Of a DNA stretch of 64,000 bases, positions 62,000-64,000 are shown in pieces. Origin of the DNA: Streptosporangium subroseum (lineage in GTDB: Bacteria; Actinomycetota; Actinomycetes; Streptosporangiales; Streptosporangiaceae); contig NZ_FZOD01000041.1 of assembly GCF_900188345.1 (NCBI RefSeq), positions 23,028 through 87,027 on the forward strand, in the 5' to 3' direction. Below the pieces are notes generated by a model. That model saw nothing but the letters and a program-made list of their open reading frames with translations, was not told where the DNA came from and ran no database searches. A program made the position numbers and the translations under genes. The first letter of the stretch is position 1. Every line of letters begins with the position of its first letter.

Positions 62000-63850
62000 C
62001 TATCGGCTGAGGCGGTGGAGGCGGAGGGCGAGCTGGATCTCCAGGGCGCGCTCGGGCTCCTGCCAGCCCGTGCCGAGGAGCTGGGCGATCCGGTCCAGCC
62101 GCTGGGTGACGGTGTTGACGTGGATGTGCAGGGCGTCGGCCGTACGGGAGAGTGAGCCGCCCGCGCCGAAATAGGCGGTGAGCGTGCGGGTCAGCGCGGT
62201 GCCTCTGCGGGCGTCGTAGTCGATCACCGGGCCGATCACCGAGCCGAGGAACGACTCGATGTCCTGCCCGTCGCCGACGAGAAGCCCGACGAAGCCCAGC
62301 TCGGTGGGGCTCGCTCCCTCACCGGCCCGGCCCAGGGCCAGCAGCGCGTCGGCGCAGCGCCGCGCCTCGTGGTGGGCGGTGGCGACCGCGGCGGGCCCGC
62401 GCACCGGGCCGGAGGCGCCCGCGGTGGCCGGATGGCCGAGCGAGGCGCTCAGCTCGGACGCCACCCGTTTGGCGAGGTGTCCCGGCCGGTCGCCGGGCAG
62501 TAACAGCACCACCTCGTCCCCGTGCTGGGCGGCGAGGCCGTGGTTCAGCGTGGCCTGGGAGGAGGCCCAGAAGGCGGCGCGCTCACGCTGGCCGCCGTGA
62601 CGGACCACGACCACGACGTGGCCGGCGTCCAGGTCCACCCCGACCCGCCTGGCGCGTTCGGCCAGGCCGTCGAGGGCGGGACGGGAGATCAGGTCGTTGA
62701 GCAGCTCGCCCCTGACCCGGCCCTCCGCCTCGGCCACCGTACGGCGGAACAGCAGCAGCAACGCGGTGACCAGGGCGGCCCGTTCGAGGATGCGCTGGTC
62801 GGTGTCCGCCACGTGGCCGTCCGCCCGCAGCACGAGCGTGCACAGCGGCTCGGCCCCCACGTCCACCGAGGCGACCAGCAGGTTTCCCTTCTTCACGGTG
62901 CGGCCCAGCGCCCGCGACGACTGGGCGGCGTCGAACACCCCGGCGTCCAGCTCACCCGCGTCCCCGGTGATCGGCCGTCCGGCGTCGTCCAGTACGGCCA
63001 GCGAGCCGCCCAGCACCTCCGTCACCACCGCGGCCACGTCCTCGACCCCGCCGCCGCGCAGCACCAGCCCGGTCATCCGGTCGTGCGCGAGCGCGGCACG
63101 CTCCACGGCCTGGCTGTGCGCGTTCACCTGCCGGTTGGCCTCGCTGAGCTCCTCCAGCGCGTTTCTGGTCTCCTGCAGCAGCCGGGCGTTGTCGATCGCC
63201 ACCGCCGCGTGCGCGGCCAGCGAGCCGAGCAGGACCACCTCGTCCTGGTTGAACGGCCGTACGCTCCGGTTCGCGGCGAACAGCACGCCGATCACCCGCG
63301 CGCCGAGCTTGAGCGGCACGCCCAGAATGGCGACCAGGCCTTCCTCCAGCACGGCGTCGTCGATGTGGGTCTTGTGGCGAAAGCGCCCGTCGGCGAAGTA
63401 GTCGGCCGTCGAGTACGGCGTGGCGGTCTGGGCCACCAGCCCGCCGAGACCGGCGCCCATGGCCAGCCTCAGCGCGCGGAACTTGGCCGACACCGAGCCG
63501 TCGGTCACCCGCATCCAGGTGTCGCCCCGCTCGGAGTCGTGCAACGTCATGTAGGCGGCGTCGGTGCCGAGCAACTGCCTGGCCCGGTGCACGATGGCCT
63601 CCAGGACGGCGTCCAGATCCCGCAGCCCGGCCAGGTCGCCCGCGGTGTCGAACAGCGCCGACAGCTCCGCCTCCCGCTTGGCCCTGCGCCGCAGCAGCGC
63701 CCGCACCTTCAACGCGGTGAGCTTGGCCTCCTCCAGTTCGGCCAGCGTCACCGCGTCGGCCCCGCCGGTCCTGGCGGCGAGGATGGGCCCCTCGAACTCG
63801 ACCGCCGATGCTTCTCTGGCCAATAACTCGAGGAAGACCCGTGCGCTCAT
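62000..63850 (-). CDS. PucR-type regulator with GAF domain
   Basis: 616 residues. N-terminal helical part, GAF domain around 75-215 (GLGGLVAQTATPYSTADYF, AVAIDNARLLQETRN), a coiled region, a GGDEF-like or linker segment (VGVDLDAGHVVVVVRHGGQR) and C-terminal PucR helix-turn-helix (TLTAYFGAGGSLSRTADALH, IHVNTVTQRLDRI). GAF + HTH_30 regulators sense small molecules and activate catabolic genes. It stands directly upstream of the transporter and hydrolases on the same strand. ATG 63850 is uncertain (63865 alternative). Confidence 0.85.
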   Translation of the reverse strand: MSARVFLELLAREASAVEFEGPILAARTGGADAVTLAELEEAKLTALKVRALLRRRAKREAELSALFDTAGDLAGLRDLDAVLEAIVHRARQLLGTDAAYMTLHDSERGDTWMRVTDGSVSAKFRALRLAMGAGLGGLVAQTATPYSTADYFADGRFRHKTHIDDAVLEEGLVAILGVPLKLGARVIGVLFAANRSVRPFNQDEVVLLGSLAAHAAVAIDNARLLQETRNALEELSEANRQVNAHSQAVERAALAHDRMTGLVLRGGGVEDVAAVVTEVLGGSLAVLDDAGRPITGDAGELDAGVFDAAQSSRALGRTVKKGNLLVASVDVGAEPLCTLVLRADGHVADTDQRILERAALVTALLLLFRRTVAEAEGRVRGELLNDLISRPALDGLAERARRVGVDLDAGHVVVVVRHGGQRERAAFWASSQATLNHGLAAQHGDEVVLLLPGDRPGHLAKRVASELSASLGHPATAGASGPVRGPAAVATAHHEARRCADALLALGRAGEGASPTELGFVGLLVGDGQDIESFLGSVIGPVIDYDARRGTALTRTLTAYFGAGGSLSRTADALHIHVNTVTQRLDRIAQLLGTGWQEPERALEIQLALRLHRLSR

Positions 63851-63863
63851 GCCGTCTATTCTC

Positions 63864-64000
63864 ATGGCGACGCTGCGCGTCGCGGTTCGGGCGCTCTTAC
63901 CCGGTGAGCTTCCCTCGTCACGCGTCCGCTCCGCGCTGCATCAATGGCGACGCTGCGCATCGCGGTTCGGACGCTCTTACCCGGCGAGCTTCCCTCGTCA
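63864..64000. repeat. 57-bp direct repeat at the right edge
   Basis: ATGGCGACGCTGCGCGTCGC (63864) recurs as ATGGCGACGCTGCGCATCGC (63944), each followed by GGTTCGGGCGCTCTTACCCG-like sequence, over 57 bases with about four differences. It is cut by the window edge, so the array may continue. Confidence 0.65.

Overview
The window is high-GC actinobacterial DNA, most likely from a Streptosporangiales-type actinomycete (Streptosporangium/Nonomuraea-like; the genus is inference). Supporting signs are a mycothiol S-conjugate amidase, a PPOX/F420-type flavoprotein, an XRE + DUF397 pair, an AfsQ1/AfsQ2-like two-component system with a coupled lipoprotein, a GTP-type PEP carboxykinase, frequent GTG starts and short overlapping operons. 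I found 58 genes I can support, two gene remnants, and no rRNA, tRNA, CRISPR array, phage or insertion sequence. All in all it looks like chromosomal core with accessory inserts.

Layout. 1-6.0 kb: Bax-inhibitor-1 membrane protein, DUF4287, PPOX protein, thiolase (with a leftover second thiolase 3' end beside it), beta-propeller lipoprotein, SGNH hydrolase. 6.1-10.2 kb: transsulfuration genes cbs and metB-like, separated by an orphan histidine kinase. 10.2-18.0 kb: small membrane proteins (one only 35 residues), a DUF6292-like protein, a MoxR-like AAA ATPase + VWA pair, a FIST sensor protein, and the XRE/DUF397 pair. 18.0-18.75 kb is a long stretch without a convincing gene. 18.75-26.3 kb: seven genes on one strand that look like one transcription unit: PadR regulator, HAAS-like membrane protein, two paralogous lipoproteins, MacA-like adaptor, ABC ATPase and FtsX/MacB-type permease. 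The only promoter-proximal regulator carries a perfect 27-bp palindrome at its start, and a decayed copy of the adaptor gene lies between the two lipoproteins. 26.6-30.6 kb: M1 peptidase, RDD protein, and 4-hydroxyphenylpyruvate dioxygenase with a divergent Lrp/AsnC regulator. 30.7-41.4 kb: class A PBP, DUF255 thioredoxin-like protein, GNAT, mca, DUF4307, greA, an NlpC/P60 hydrolase and a TetR regulator. 41.5-44.1 kb: a ribbon-helix-helix-like protein and pckG, the latter behind a cluster of DasR-box-like repeats.

44.4-47.8 kb holds the most interesting locus. A membrane protein with a Gly/Ser/Cys-rich C-terminal tail (TIGR04222-like) is followed by a DUF692/MNIO enzyme, a small overlapping partner gene, and a second TIGR04222-like protein that lacks the Cys tail. 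MNIO enzymes are known to modify cysteine or Asp/Asn residues of ribosomal peptides, so this looks like a membrane-tethered RiPP-like modification system. Both long intergenic gaps in it contain degenerate 70-84 bp direct repeats.

47.8-64 kb: a CrtC/lipocalin-like protein and an overlapping unknown, cis-prenyl diphosphate synthase, PIN-PhoH ATPase, the AfsQ-like operon, an SLT-type lytic transglycosylase behind a CRP-type TGTGA-N6-TCACA site, an unusual GT2 protein, and a catabolic-looking cluster (PucR/GAF regulator, MHS-type transporter, alpha/beta hydrolase, secreted 3HB-oligomer-hydrolase-like esterase). Several genes (cbs, RDD/Pra-like, metB, greA, DUF4307, mca, small membrane protein, DUF255, short cis-prenyltransferase, PhoH2) are, from memory, the same set found in Mycobacterium tuberculosis Rv1077-Rv1095, so the window appears to be that ancestral neighbourhood expanded by accessory blocks. 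At least seven intergenic minisatellite-like repeats occur between the genes.
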